Of a stretch of 64,000 nucleotides of DNA, positions 28,001 through 35,075 are shown piece by piece. Position 1 is the stretch's first letter, and each line of letters opens with the position of its first letter. Under the pieces are notes generated by a model. The model ran no database searches, was not told the origin of the DNA, and saw only the letters and a program-made list of their open reading frames with translations. The DNA comes from Gimesia alba (lineage in GTDB: Bacteria; Planctomycetota; Planctomycetia; Planctomycetales; Planctomycetaceae), in assembly GCF_007744675.1 (NCBI RefSeq), contig NZ_CP036269.1, forward strand, positions 496,001-560,000. Reading direction: 5' to 3'. A program made the translations under genes and the position numbers.

Positions 28001-30280
28001 AGAGAATTCTATAATCTGTTTGAAGCAGCTCTTGGGTGCGTTTACGAGAAAATAAAAGCAAATATTGAAGACTTAATCAGCGGTATTTTAGGCAGGCTTT
28101 CTGGTCTTGATATCAATGTTGGAGATCTCCTCAGCGGAAACTGGTCAGCCATTGCTAGTGCAATTGGTCTCTCACTACAAAATCTTGCCCGATTGGCCTG
28201 GCAAGTTGCCGGGACTGTATTTGACAAATCAACTGGCATCATTCAATGGATTGTCGATATGGCAATTACCATTGTGCAAACAACCATTGACTGTATTTTT
28301 GGAGGGAGTTCATCTGATAGTGGCGGCTTTCTCAGTTGTATACTTGGTAAGCTTGGGCTAACAGGAGAGAAGATAAAAGAAGTCGTTCAGGGAGCCATAG
28401 ATGCATTTAATGAATTCTTAAAAGATCCCTTGGGAACTCTGTTAAAAAATATTCTCGGTGTTATTCAAGACTTTGTTCTCAATTTAATCTCAGGAATCAT
28501 TGGCAAATTATGTAACCTGGGCGAACTCATCAAGGATGGGTGTAGCATTGTCAAGGGGATCTTTGAAGGATTCCTGCAAGCACTTCGCTGCTTTAACAAT
28601 GGCAATTGTAGCATCAGCCAAATATGCAATATTCTTTACAGATTAATTACAGCGGCAATCGAAGCTCTCATTGCCGCAATTGTAGCTGGAGCACTTGGCA
28701 AAAATGTACTTTGCAGTATCAAAAAAGCAATTTGCAACTTTAAGTGCATGATCGAAAATGCCATCAAGAAAGCGCTTAAATGGGTCATGGAAAAACTGAA
28801 AAGCCTGTTTCCTCAAGGACCACCCGATGAATGTAAATCAGGCAATTGCGCATTACCAGTAGCTTGTGACACCGAAGATACGGGTGGTCAAGGTGGTGGA
28901 AATACCAGCGGGGGTAATTGTGAAACCAAATGTCGGAAGTGTAATGCAGGAAATTGCTTTGGTGCCGGCACGCTGGTGCATACACCACAGGGGACACAAG
29001 CGATCGAAACGCTTTGCATTGGTCAGCGTGTGAAAACTTACCTGCCGGATGAACGGACAGGTGAAGTACCCTATGAACCAACCAGCCTGGAATGGGCCGC
29101 GCATCGGGTGATCACGCTCACACTACCCTGTCTGGATGACGAAACCATTCATCTGCAGCTGCTGCGTGATCCGGACTGGTTCCGTCTGCATCAGCCGGAA
29201 GTGGGCGAGACGCTCTGGCTGGATATGCCCGAAATGGGCGTGGAAGGGGAAGCGCTGGTCGAAGCCATCGACGACTGTCCGGAAATCGAAACCGGCTCTG
29301 GTCGTGTAATTACCGCGACCTTCGCGCACTCAACCGGCGAATGCCTGGAATTCGATATCGAAGGCGAATCTACGCCGCTCCGCGTCACCGGCGGGCATCC
29401 CCTCTGGCGCGAAACCGCGGCTGAAACGAACCTGGAAGAAGAATTAACCGCATGTTGTAATTCGTTGAATGCAGCAGTCAATAGCTCCTGCGGTTGTGAA
29501 TCACCTTCCATCTACTCGCTGCCTGTCGAAACAGAAAAGAAACAGGCCTTCGCGTCTCTGGCTACCGCAGTCAGGGAGATCACGCTGGAACTCATGGCTC
29601 CCAAAGAACAAACCTGGGTTCCCGCAGACGAGTTCCAGCCCGGTGATAGTCTGAAGTCACTCAACGGCTTACGGCAATTTACCAACCGCAATCTGGAACG
29701 CACTCCCGAACGCGTTTATAATATCGAAGTCGATGGCGATCACGTTTATCGCGTCGGACAAAGTGGAATGCTCGTGCATAATGCGTCAGAAAAATGCCCA
29801 AGTTCTAATCAACATACACAATGTAGAAGTAAGACCGTCGACGTAAGTTGGTATCCTGAACCAATAACAGTTTCGACAGGAGGTACTGCAATAATAGTAA
29901 ATGATTCTGCTCGAACAAACTTAGACACCCCACCCTGGTGGGGCAAATTTAGGGAAACGCCACCTTATAGCAGTTCACGTTGGCAGCAAGGACATGTTAT
30001 TGCCTCCCGTTTTGGAGGTCAGACCGGATCATGTAATTTCACTCCACAATATTCCAGAGTAAATCTTAGTGGATATAAAACCTGCGAAAATCGAATTGGT
30101 GATGCCTTAGGATGTGGATGTATAAAACTGATTATCACAATAAACTATGGTTCAGACCCACTTGTTCCTGAAAGTTATACTATAAAAGCAAGAGGAATGA
30201 ATGGAAATAAATTCAAGCTTGATGCTGTCGTTGATAACGACCCAAATAAACCTGTGCCATCAGCTTGTAAAAAGAAATAG
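22085..30280 (+). CDS. RHS/YD-repeat polymorphic toxin with HINT and nuclease tip
   Basis: The protein is about 2731 residues from ATG 22085 (AAGGA eight bases upstream; an ATG at 22061 overlaps the preceding gene). Order: N-terminus with a serine run (64-77); YD repeats (about 190-1700) that should form the RHS shell; the RHS core motif (about 1700-1800, SGLYSLRNRIYGADEGRFKS then DPLGFAAGDINLYRYAGNN); a Cys-containing stretch of hydrophobic amphipathic helices (about 1955-2240); a HINT autoprotease (Cys2291 in NCFGAGTLVHT, His2438 in GGHPLW, ending VHN at 2564-2566); and a 165-residue toxin tip resembling DNA/RNA non-specific endonucleases (GHVIASRFGGQTG with His2637, NFTPQ with Asn2651, Glu2668). 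The immunity gene lies 12 bases downstream. It lacks an obvious signal peptide and no secretion system is seen in the window. Confidence 0.9.
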   Translation: MSRFLFTPQVDGSTGGSFSPPGDGQNIFQPRFSYQSTLAIDGVGGLGFIPNFDASIIPFEPENGSSSSSSSSSSSEINIDNVLVILGDGGAYEFNDKDSNGNYTSSNGTSFTLRKNLSGWTLSDLVQNKEWTFNEDGCLVEINQSGSAWQINRKQVGVLSVPDTIVGPYGLCFTFEYNEDPQPHIVTIIDSSNRKTKLSYEESKLKTFTPAGGGTYTISYEEDSSNITAIEKPSGNITSYAYDEDSRVISLTYPIGTRFTFTYPASNKQVVIDPNHRRTTVTYDDIGNITSTEKNGQLWSYPYDNGYPAGMVSPSGIRTSFSSHTGSQGEKYLSGLETGTQNVASYKYYSNNRLRGWVNWNGARTTLTHDSSGNINSIQSPNGSRITCAYDSNGLQTSTVNPLGYTRTNVYDSDGNPISTISPSRKRTSFSYNQYNQVATKTSPMGLVSSFSRNENNLLISETNPTGERTTYSYNQNGNPIRSINPLGLITTSVYDVNQRVIATISPMGTRVTIAYDSVSKPIRTESPSGLLATTVYDNLWRPIAKISPMQYRTTTLYDINARPIATIDPLNRITTNLLDNDGRVIAKVDASGFRTTFAYDADGNQISVTNPDLQSNLSIYSSSNNLLASVDALGNRTSFSYDALGRQIRTTNPLGYVTTNVYNSDDLVIATIDPLNYRTTTVYDDDNRAIAIINPLGDRTTTVFDNASRPIATIDPLGNRTTTSYDAAGRAIAETNPLNESVTTVYNANGKVVATVDPLGNTTSFSYDLDGNRITTINPLGEITTSVYNDDGNEIATINPLGYRSTHVYDDAGQKIAEVSANGDRTTTIYNLRGLISATIDPLGYRTSTTYDAIGQKISTINADGEITTTVYDAAGQQIATINALGYRSTSVYDAAGQAIRTIDALNQITTTAYDAAGRAIAITDPLNEITTTTYDAAGQAIASINPLNEIATTVYDSAGRTVVAIDALGARTTTVYDLAGRSVASINPLGEITTTVYDAAGHTIASINPEDERTTTVYDSAGQEVASIDGLGERSTTVYDPAGRSIASINPLLDRTTTSYDAAGRAVASINPLNEISTTVYDSAGRTIASVNPLLERTTTVYDAVGQEITEIDPLGYRTSTTYDAIGQKISTINADGEITTTVYDAVGQETAEINALGYRSTSVYDAAGQAIRTIDALNQITTTAYDAAGRAIAITDPLNEITTTTYDAAGQAIASINPLNEIATTVYDSAGRTVVAIDALGARTTTVYDLAGRSVASINPLGEITTTVYDAAGHTIAEVNANGFRTTSILDQAGQVSALQDARNNRISFLYDAMGREIVKINPLQDRKTTIYDSAGRINVRIDAEGIRTSYVYDAVGRKTQRHYPDGARTTWTYDAIGNPLVINSSEGAFTRTYDSLNQVRSLTWPAGKRVTWTYDAIGQRSIRETFVGRTTYTYDVRSKLTTLINEHNERTTFSYDSAGREIQKQLANGTRTSMVYDAAGRETHITHFTSGNVPFSSFADTYGASGNRTQRINLDGDITTWTYDSTSQVLSERYTDSIDTTITTFVYDAVGNRLVKEDNIGITTSTYDAANRLQNSEESSGISTYIYDKDGNQRSIEDSVGDITTYSWTYENQLANVESPNGDIVTYTYAPVNKKSNEYRLSKETDLEYTSYMWDDQNIILELDEIGTIEAEYTVVPQAYGNLISQERDTESSFYHFDPLGSTSEITDDTETVTDSYLYDVFGEVKSSTGTTINPYQWIGKEGYYRDSESGLYSLRNRIYGADEGRFKSEDPLGFAAGDINLYRYAGNNAATLTDPSGLHTIVTNQDPRFPRGVWLLIEGPNCGKGTKRIRIGTLLESDPTKFKPDRRGANEKFWNCEVSLDTATAIAQGEFTDSSFGQHAWTKSDDFIRDSYLSILLPRECNSNDECSDNSSNDEPAEEDTEGLCYWINKVCPILCNLSDLSDNCLGAAGVIPNIICEASKLGLGSLREFYNLFEAALGCVYEKIKANIEDLISGILGRLSGLDINVGDLLSGNWSAIASAIGLSLQNLARLAWQVAGTVFDKSTGIIQWIVDMAITIVQTTIDCIFGGSSSDSGGFLSCILGKLGLTGEKIKEVVQGAIDAFNEFLKDPLGTLLKNILGVIQDFVLNLISGIIGKLCNLGELIKDGCSIVKGIFEGFLQALRCFNNGNCSISQICNILYRLITAAIEALIAAIVAGALGKNVLCSIKKAICNFKCMIENAIKKALKWVMEKLKSLFPQGPPDECKSGNCALPVACDTEDTGGQGGGNTSGGNCETKCRKCNAGNCFGAGTLVHTPQGTQAIETLCIGQRVKTYLPDERTGEVPYEPTSLEWAAHRVITLTLPCLDDETIHLQLLRDPDWFRLHQPEVGETLWLDMPEMGVEGEALVEAIDDCPEIETGSGRVITATFAHSTGECLEFDIEGESTPLRVTGGHPLWRETAAETNLEEELTACCNSLNAAVNSSCGCESPSIYSLPVETEKKQAFASLATAVREITLELMAPKEQTWVPADEFQPGDSLKSLNGLRQFTNRNLERTPERVYNIEVDGDHVYRVGQSGMLVHNASEKCPSSNQHTQCRSKTVDVSWYPEPITVSTGGTAIIVNDSARTNLDTPPWWGKFRETPPYSSSRWQQGHVIASRFGGQTGSCNFTPQYSRVNLSGYKTCENRIGDALGCGCIKLIITINYGSDPLVPESYTIKARGMNGNKFKLDAVVDNDPNKPVPSACKKK
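24605..25103 (+). repeat. internal duplication of YD repeats, copy 1
   Basis: This 499-base stretch recurs at 25424-25922 (shift 819 bases, 273 codons, in frame). The two copies are identical by eye over the last 370 bases and differ only by a short substituted patch and one base near the start. The stretch is visibly more GC-rich than the YD repeats before 24600 and after 25930. Confidence 0.92.
25424..25922 (+). repeat. internal duplication of YD repeats, copy 2
   Basis: This is the second copy of the block at 24605-25103. Near-identity at synonymous sites shows a recent duplication or gene conversion inside the toxin shell region. Confidence 0.92.
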
Positions 30281-30292
30281 AAAGGGGTTTTT

Positions 30293-30850
30293 ATGAGTAT
30301 CGACTACATCAATGAAATAACAAAGTTAGTTCCTCCCCCCAATCAACCTATACATTCTTTATCAAAACAAAATTATATAGATAAAATACCAGATGATTTT
30401 CAGCGTTTTTTATCAGTATATGGGAGTGGAGAATTTTGGTGTAAAGGGAAAGGTGCGATATTAACTCCATTAAATATTGCTGACCCTAGCTACACTAATA
30501 ATTTAGATTTTTACAATGAAATAATTTCAGATTTTAAGGATGCTGAAGGGGATGAATATATCCCGTACGAAATTTACCCTCAAAAGGGAGGAATATTTCT
30601 TTGGGGTTTCTCGGATTCCAGGGTCTTCTATTTTTGGTTATCTAAAAAAGATGATCCCAATGATTGGGAAGTCCTCACTGTGTATGATTATGGAATATTT
30701 GCAGAGTTTCAGATGAGCACAACTAAATTTTTGTATTATTTATTTGCAGGAAAATTGGACTATTCTCAATTTGGCTGGTCAAGTTCTGATAACTATAAAA
30801 TTGATTCGAAAGATGTTTATTTTAAACCACTCGAACATCAAAAATTTTAA
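30293..30850 (+). CDS. SUKH-family (SMI1/KNR4) immunity protein
   Basis: The product has 185 residues and begins 12 bases after the toxin stop with AAAGGGG before the ATG. IPDDFQRFLSVYGSGEFWCKG is close to the SUKH signature (LPxDxxxFLxxYGxGxF). Further typical features are FLWGFSDSRVFYFWLS and a Trp/Tyr-rich C-terminus. SUKH proteins neutralise nuclease toxins of polymorphic toxin systems by direct binding. The position immediately behind a nuclease-tipped RHS gene makes it the cognate antitoxin by inference. The DNA is very AT-rich, like the toxin tip, which suggests that tip and immunity gene were exchanged as one cassette. Confidence 0.85.
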   Translation: MSIDYINEITKLVPPPNQPIHSLSKQNYIDKIPDDFQRFLSVYGSGEFWCKGKGAILTPLNIADPSYTNNLDFYNEIISDFKDAEGDEYIPYEIYPQKGGIFLWGFSDSRVFYFWLSKKDDPNDWEVLTVYDYGIFAEFQMSTTKFLYYLFAGKLDYSQFGWSSSDNYKIDSKDVYFKPLEHQKF

Positions 30851-30894
30851 TGAGATAGATATGATGCGAACAATAAAAACTAATAGAAGAGAGA

Positions 30895-31680
30895 TTGGCA
30901 AACACAGACAAGCTCAATTATGAAATCCACGGATCAATGCTGTCTATTGAGACCATGCTGAATTCGAGCCCCCCCTTAACTCATACATTGAGCATTGATC
31001 GTCAACTGAAGTATAGAATGAATATCTCCTCCCTCCTTGATCAGCACTACTGCTACGCACTTGATCGACAATTTCTATTGGCTGATCTGATTGAAGGTCT
31101 CGACTGGCATTATGATGTTTCCACCGGCGTGTTGTCGTTTGGCGACCGCTATCATTTCCAGGCGGAGATCCTGGGAACAGAAGCGGAAGCAGATGCCACC
31201 TGGCTCTGGTCCTGGGCGAATGAAATGAGTTTCTTTCATCCTGAACGAATCCAGACTGCCTTAAAGATGAAACAGTGGGGAGAAGAGGCGGATATTCCCG
31301 AGCTGACAGAACCATGCCTTTCACTGGAATCAATCGATGGCCATACCCTGGGGATGATCGCCGTCGGCGAACAACTGGGGCAGGCTTATTATCGAGGGCC
31401 TCATGCTGGGGGAGCCGTGTTGCTGCTCATCGTCGAACCGCAGATACCCTGGTCAGTCGAAAATAGTCTGCAACGGATTATCACAGTCTTTCCCCAGATC
31501 ATCTCTGAAAGAGAAGTCGAAAATCATCAGGTCGCATTACGGCATTATCTGAACCATTATGGTTTTGAGCCGGAAGAGACCGGGAACACAATCATTGTCC
31601 GGCAGCAGGAGCAGGTAGTCCTCCGCGCATCATTTGATGAATTTCATCGACTACAGGAACTGAAAACTTCAATCCTCTGA
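30895..31680 (+). CDS. DUF6882-like protein, possible second immunity gene
   Basis: The product is up to 261 residues from TTG 30895 (AGAAGAGAG just upstream); an ATG at 30937 is an alternative. A central region resembles DUF6882-type proteins: FQAEILGTEAEADATWLWSW, AGGAVLLLIVE. No enzyme motif or signal is seen. It follows the SUKH immunity gene and precedes a decayed HINT fragment, so it may be an orphan immunity gene from a lost toxin cassette. That is inference. The base composition is higher in GC than the preceding two genes, suggesting a different origin. Confidence 0.65.
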   Translation: MANTDKLNYEIHGSMLSIETMLNSSPPLTHTLSIDRQLKYRMNISSLLDQHYCYALDRQFLLADLIEGLDWHYDVSTGVLSFGDRYHFQAEILGTEAEADATWLWSWANEMSFFHPERIQTALKMKQWGEEADIPELTEPCLSLESIDGHTLGMIAVGEQLGQAYYRGPHAGGAVLLLIVEPQIPWSVENSLQRIITVFPQIISEREVENHQVALRHYLNHYGFEPEETGNTIIVRQQEQVVLRASFDEFHRLQELKTSIL

Positions 31681-32220
31681 ATTATTCCTCCATTTTACAG
31701 AATATTAAAAATCTAATCTGTAGTCTAATTCAATCTGACTGGAATTGGGTGTGGAAGGTAACTCCCTGCAGCCCCCACTTGGGGCGTGAGTCCACAACTA
31801 AATCGTCTCTGAAAGAAGAATTATCCAACTAATGCAATTCGCTGAATGCAGCAGCCAGTGGTTCTTGCGGTTATGAATCCCCCCCCCCTCAATTCACCTA
31901 ATTCTCTCAAAACAACTGCTGGGCAGGTGAAACAGTAGTTACATAAACTTAATCTCATATCACATACTAAACAGAAACAAAGTATAGGGAGGTAAAAGCG
32001 TGTAGTTTTTTCTTGAAGCAATCTGACCTCTTGTATATACTTCACTCGTTCAGACGTATTTAGTATCTCCCTAAAGTAATTCTTGACAACATCTTAAGTT
32101 TCATTAAAGACCAACACATTATTCCATCCAATCTGAACGGAGCCACTTGCACTAGCGTATATTCAAGTTGGCCTGTTTGGGTATTCAATATAGTTTAATT
32201 ACTGAAGGTTGCCCCTCAAC
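31681..32220. other. non-coding region with a HINT remnant and a poly-C run
   Basis: The region between the DUF6882-like gene and the Clp-like ATPase gene holds the HINT-coding remnant described separately and a run of ten C (31879-31888). The remainder is AT-rich with no recognised gene. A weak similarity to the HINT region at 29242 (GTGGAAGG context) occurs at 31750. Confidence 0.55.
31771..31880 (+). pseudogene. decayed HINT-domain fragment (orphan toxin cassette remnant)
   Basis: This stretch aligns with 29394-29502 of the RHS gene, the part of the HINT domain that follows GGHPLW. It shares GAAGAAGAATTA, AATTCG.TGAATGCAGCAG and TGCGGTT.TGAATC at the same spacing. An in-frame TAA stands where the intact gene has TGT, and the alignment breaks off in a poly-C run. 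It is a relic of a second HINT/toxin cassette. Confidence 0.75.
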
Positions 32221-34128
32221 ATGGAACGATCATTTGTTCAAAACTCTAATGTCGATCAAACCAATGACGTTTTGCAACACCTTGCTGGATTACTGCCAGT
32301 TGTTGATTTAACAAGTTGGGCTAACAGCAATCCCGGTCCTTTAGAGCATGGAATTGTTGATGATGACCGGATTCGATTTGCGGTTGATAAAATTCTGCGT
32401 ACGCTTTATATGCCCGGGAAACATGTCCTGATTACGGGCAATAAAGGAGTCGGCAAGACCACGTTAATCCGCTCCCTTGCGCTGAACAATTCACAGGGCG
32501 AGAGTCCCTTCCTGAGTAACGAACGGTTTCTCTGGCTGGATTGTAATAATGTTGGCCCTGAAGACAGCCGTGCCTGTCTGGAATCAATTTTTGCAAGTAT
32601 TTCCAAGATGCAGGGAATTGTACTCTGCCTGGATGGAATTGGATCGCTTTTAAGACGCAGCCAGGGCGGCTCTAATAAACCTCTCTTACGGTCCATGATC
32701 AGTCGACCAAATCTACGCGTGATCGGCGTGATGTCAAGCTGGGAGTTCAACGACCTCATCAGCAGTGATGCGCAGATGCTCGATTATTTCACCCGTGTCG
32801 AATTGGATGAACCATCTGAAGAAATTGCGAACACAATTACCGAACGACAAGCTGAGATACTTCAAAATACTTATCAGATCTCAATCGATGCAAGTGTAGC
32901 AGAACGCGCCGTCGCACTCACATCAACTTTTATACTCAATGAATGCCATCCTGCAAAATCGGTCAATTTACTTCAACAGATTTGTGCCAACATCGACTTC
33001 GATCGCACACAACGTAATCTGAATCGAGATGAAATCAACTTATCTGATATCGTTGCTGCCATATCAGAAAAGACAGGGATACCAGAAGAAACCATTTCCG
33101 GAGAATCTCAGACGACTGGATTTGAAGACCCTTTATTGGATGCAGTCGTGGGGCAGGACGAATCGGTTCGTCTGGTTGCTAACGAACTGAGTTTGATTAA
33201 ATCCGGCTTAAATGAACCAGGCAAACCAGCGTCTGTCATGTTATTTGCTGGTATGACAGGCGTCGGAAAGACTGAACTGGCCAAACGCATTGCCGAACTC
33301 TATTCAACTTCTCGTCTTGTCCAGGTTTATGCAATGGGAAATTATACTGAGCCACACAGTGTTTCCGGCATTATGGGAGTACCACCAGGTTACGTCGGTC
33401 ATGAAGAGGGGGGGCGTCTTGTAAACGAATTGAACTCGGATCCCTATTCGGTGTTTTTGCTGGACGAAGCCGAAAAATGCCACCCCAATATCTGGAAGCC
33501 TTTTTTGAATCTGTTTGATGAAGGATGGATAGTAGACCAACGCGGTCAAAAAGCGTATGCAGATCGGGCGATTTTCATTTTGACCACCAATGCAGGTGAC
33601 AAACAAATATCTCAAATGTCTAAAAATGGAACACCTGCTGAGGAAATTGCAGAGCGAGTCAAACAGATTTTATCAAAAGTAAGACATGAGCGATCAAGCC
33701 AACCTGTTTTTCCGGCTCAATTTCTTTCCCGGATCAAGAGAATTATGGTTTTCAATTCTCTGGATGAAGAATCTATGATTGGAATTGCCGGACGTCGTCT
33801 CAATCATATGAGTAAACAGTGGAGTATTAAGCGCCAGAAAACGATTGAATGTCATCCTGATGTTGCCAGATTGATTGGAAAAAAAGGACACGATTTGAAC
33901 GAAACTTCGAATGGACGCGAAGGAGGCCGCATTATAAGCCGTCTCGTTTCAGACATAGTGGAATCAAAGATTCAGGAGAAAGCCCAGAATGATCCTGACG
34001 ATTACCAGAAGGCTTCGGTAATCAAAGTAAACTCACTTGATTATTTAACAGATGATATCGCTGATTCACTTTCGATTGAGTTTATTACCGCTGAAGAATC
34101 AACTGGAATCGAACTTAACCATGTCTAA
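32221..34128 (+). CDS. Clp/Hsp100-like AAA+ ATPase with a degenerate first AAA module
   Basis: The product has 636 residues from ATG 32221; a TTG at 32209 has no spacing for the GAAGG just before it. It carries two AAA modules and neither a Clp N-domain nor a middle domain. D1 keeps Walker A (Gly73-Thr80, GNKGVGKT) but its Walker B is LDGIG (Asp138, Gly139), lacking the catalytic Glu, and the arginine-finger region reads MLDYFTRV. D2 is complete: GMTGVGKT (344-351), pore loop GYVG (390-393), FLLDEAEK (Asp415, Glu416), sensor ILTTNAG and FLSRIKRI. Such proteins unfold or remodel other proteins. It could act on the neighbouring toxin or glycoprotein, as ClpV does in T6SS, but there is no direct evidence. 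Confidence 0.82.
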   Translation: MERSFVQNSNVDQTNDVLQHLAGLLPVVDLTSWANSNPGPLEHGIVDDDRIRFAVDKILRTLYMPGKHVLITGNKGVGKTTLIRSLALNNSQGESPFLSNERFLWLDCNNVGPEDSRACLESIFASISKMQGIVLCLDGIGSLLRRSQGGSNKPLLRSMISRPNLRVIGVMSSWEFNDLISSDAQMLDYFTRVELDEPSEEIANTITERQAEILQNTYQISIDASVAERAVALTSTFILNECHPAKSVNLLQQICANIDFDRTQRNLNRDEINLSDIVAAISEKTGIPEETISGESQTTGFEDPLLDAVVGQDESVRLVANELSLIKSGLNEPGKPASVMLFAGMTGVGKTELAKRIAELYSTSRLVQVYAMGNYTEPHSVSGIMGVPPGYVGHEEGGRLVNELNSDPYSVFLLDEAEKCHPNIWKPFLNLFDEGWIVDQRGQKAYADRAIFILTTNAGDKQISQMSKNGTPAEEIAERVKQILSKVRHERSSQPVFPAQFLSRIKRIMVFNSLDEESMIGIAGRRLNHMSKQWSIKRQKTIECHPDVARLIGKKGHDLNETSNGREGGRIISRLVSDIVESKIQEKAQNDPDDYQKASVIKVNSLDYLTDDIADSLSIEFITAEESTGIELNHV

Positions 34129-34225
34129 TAGATATTAACAAACCTGTAAAATATTCTTCCTGTGTTCAACTCATCAACAGATTGACCTCTCACTATAAAT
34201 ATTAATATTTAGGAAGTGCTCTCGA

Positions 34226-34942
34226 ATGGATAATTCCAGAGTTCAAAATGTCAAGCACTGGGCTGTCGGCGTTACAACAGCACCACGCAAGAAAAGCACA
34301 CTACTTCAAACCCTAGACAGTCTCAAAGCTGCGGGGTGGGATTTTCCTCGACTATTTACAGAACCAGGTGTAGAAATCCCTTCTGAATTTAACCGACTAC
34401 CTGTGTCAAGAAGAGACGAAACTTTGGGAGCATTTCCCAACTGGTATTTAGCATTAACCGAACTAGTTTTACGTAATCCACGAGCAGAAGCATTTTTGCT
34501 ATGCCAGGATGATGTCTTGTTCGCGACTGACTTACGGGATTACCTGGAGTTCACTTTATGGCCAGAGAAACAAATCGGAGTCATTTCAATCTATTGTCCC
34601 AGCCATTATCCCCAAGCGACAAAACCTGGCTTTATCCGAGAAGATCGAGGATGGGATAGTTGGGGGGCTCTCGCTTATATTTTTTCGAACCCCTCCGCTC
34701 GAGCTATATTATGTGATTCAATGGTACTCAATCATCGCGATTTTGGTCCTGCAGATGGTTTACATCATATCGATTCTGTTGTTGGATTTTGGTGTGAACG
34801 TAACAACCTTCCTTATTTTGTTCACTCGCCCAGCCTAGCGCAGCATATTGGTGAATCTTCAACGATTTATCCCAGAGCAACAGCTAGTGGAAATCGACAA
34901 GCTAAGGACTATCGAGAACAATGCGAATTTGAGTCTGGCTAA
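34226..34942 (+). CDS. GT-A-like glycosyltransferase
   Basis: The product has 238 residues. HWAVGVTTAPRKKSTLLQTL opens a nucleotide-sugar Rossmann fold, ETLGAFPNWYLALTEL follows, and FLLCQDDVLFATDL supplies the metal-binding DxD equivalent. WDSWGALAYIFSNPSAR and an H-I-D segment near the end fit an inverting GT-A enzyme. No membrane segment is seen. It lies between the Clp-like ATPase gene and the triple glycosyltransferase gene on the same strand. The sugar donor is unknown. Confidence 0.7.
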   Translation: MDNSRVQNVKHWAVGVTTAPRKKSTLLQTLDSLKAAGWDFPRLFTEPGVEIPSEFNRLPVSRRDETLGAFPNWYLALTELVLRNPRAEAFLLCQDDVLFATDLRDYLEFTLWPEKQIGVISIYCPSHYPQATKPGFIREDRGWDSWGALAYIFSNPSARAILCDSMVLNHRDFGPADGLHHIDSVVGFWCERNNLPYFVHSPSLAQHIGESSTIYPRATASGNRQAKDYREQCEFESG

Positions 34943-35075
34943 GAGAATCCAAGTAATTATTAGGCCACCATGTTCGAATTGCACCTCTATGGCAAACATT
35001 TTTTGAGTGATTTGCACACTTATTCTACTTCCCTGACTTAGTATCAATGAGGGTAATCGGAAGGATGTTTATTTT

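Noticed and set aside
22085-34128. Type VI secretion locus
   Set aside because: RHS toxin and a ClpV-like ATPase are suggestive, but no TssB/C, Hcp, VgrG, PAAR or baseplate genes are seen in the window.
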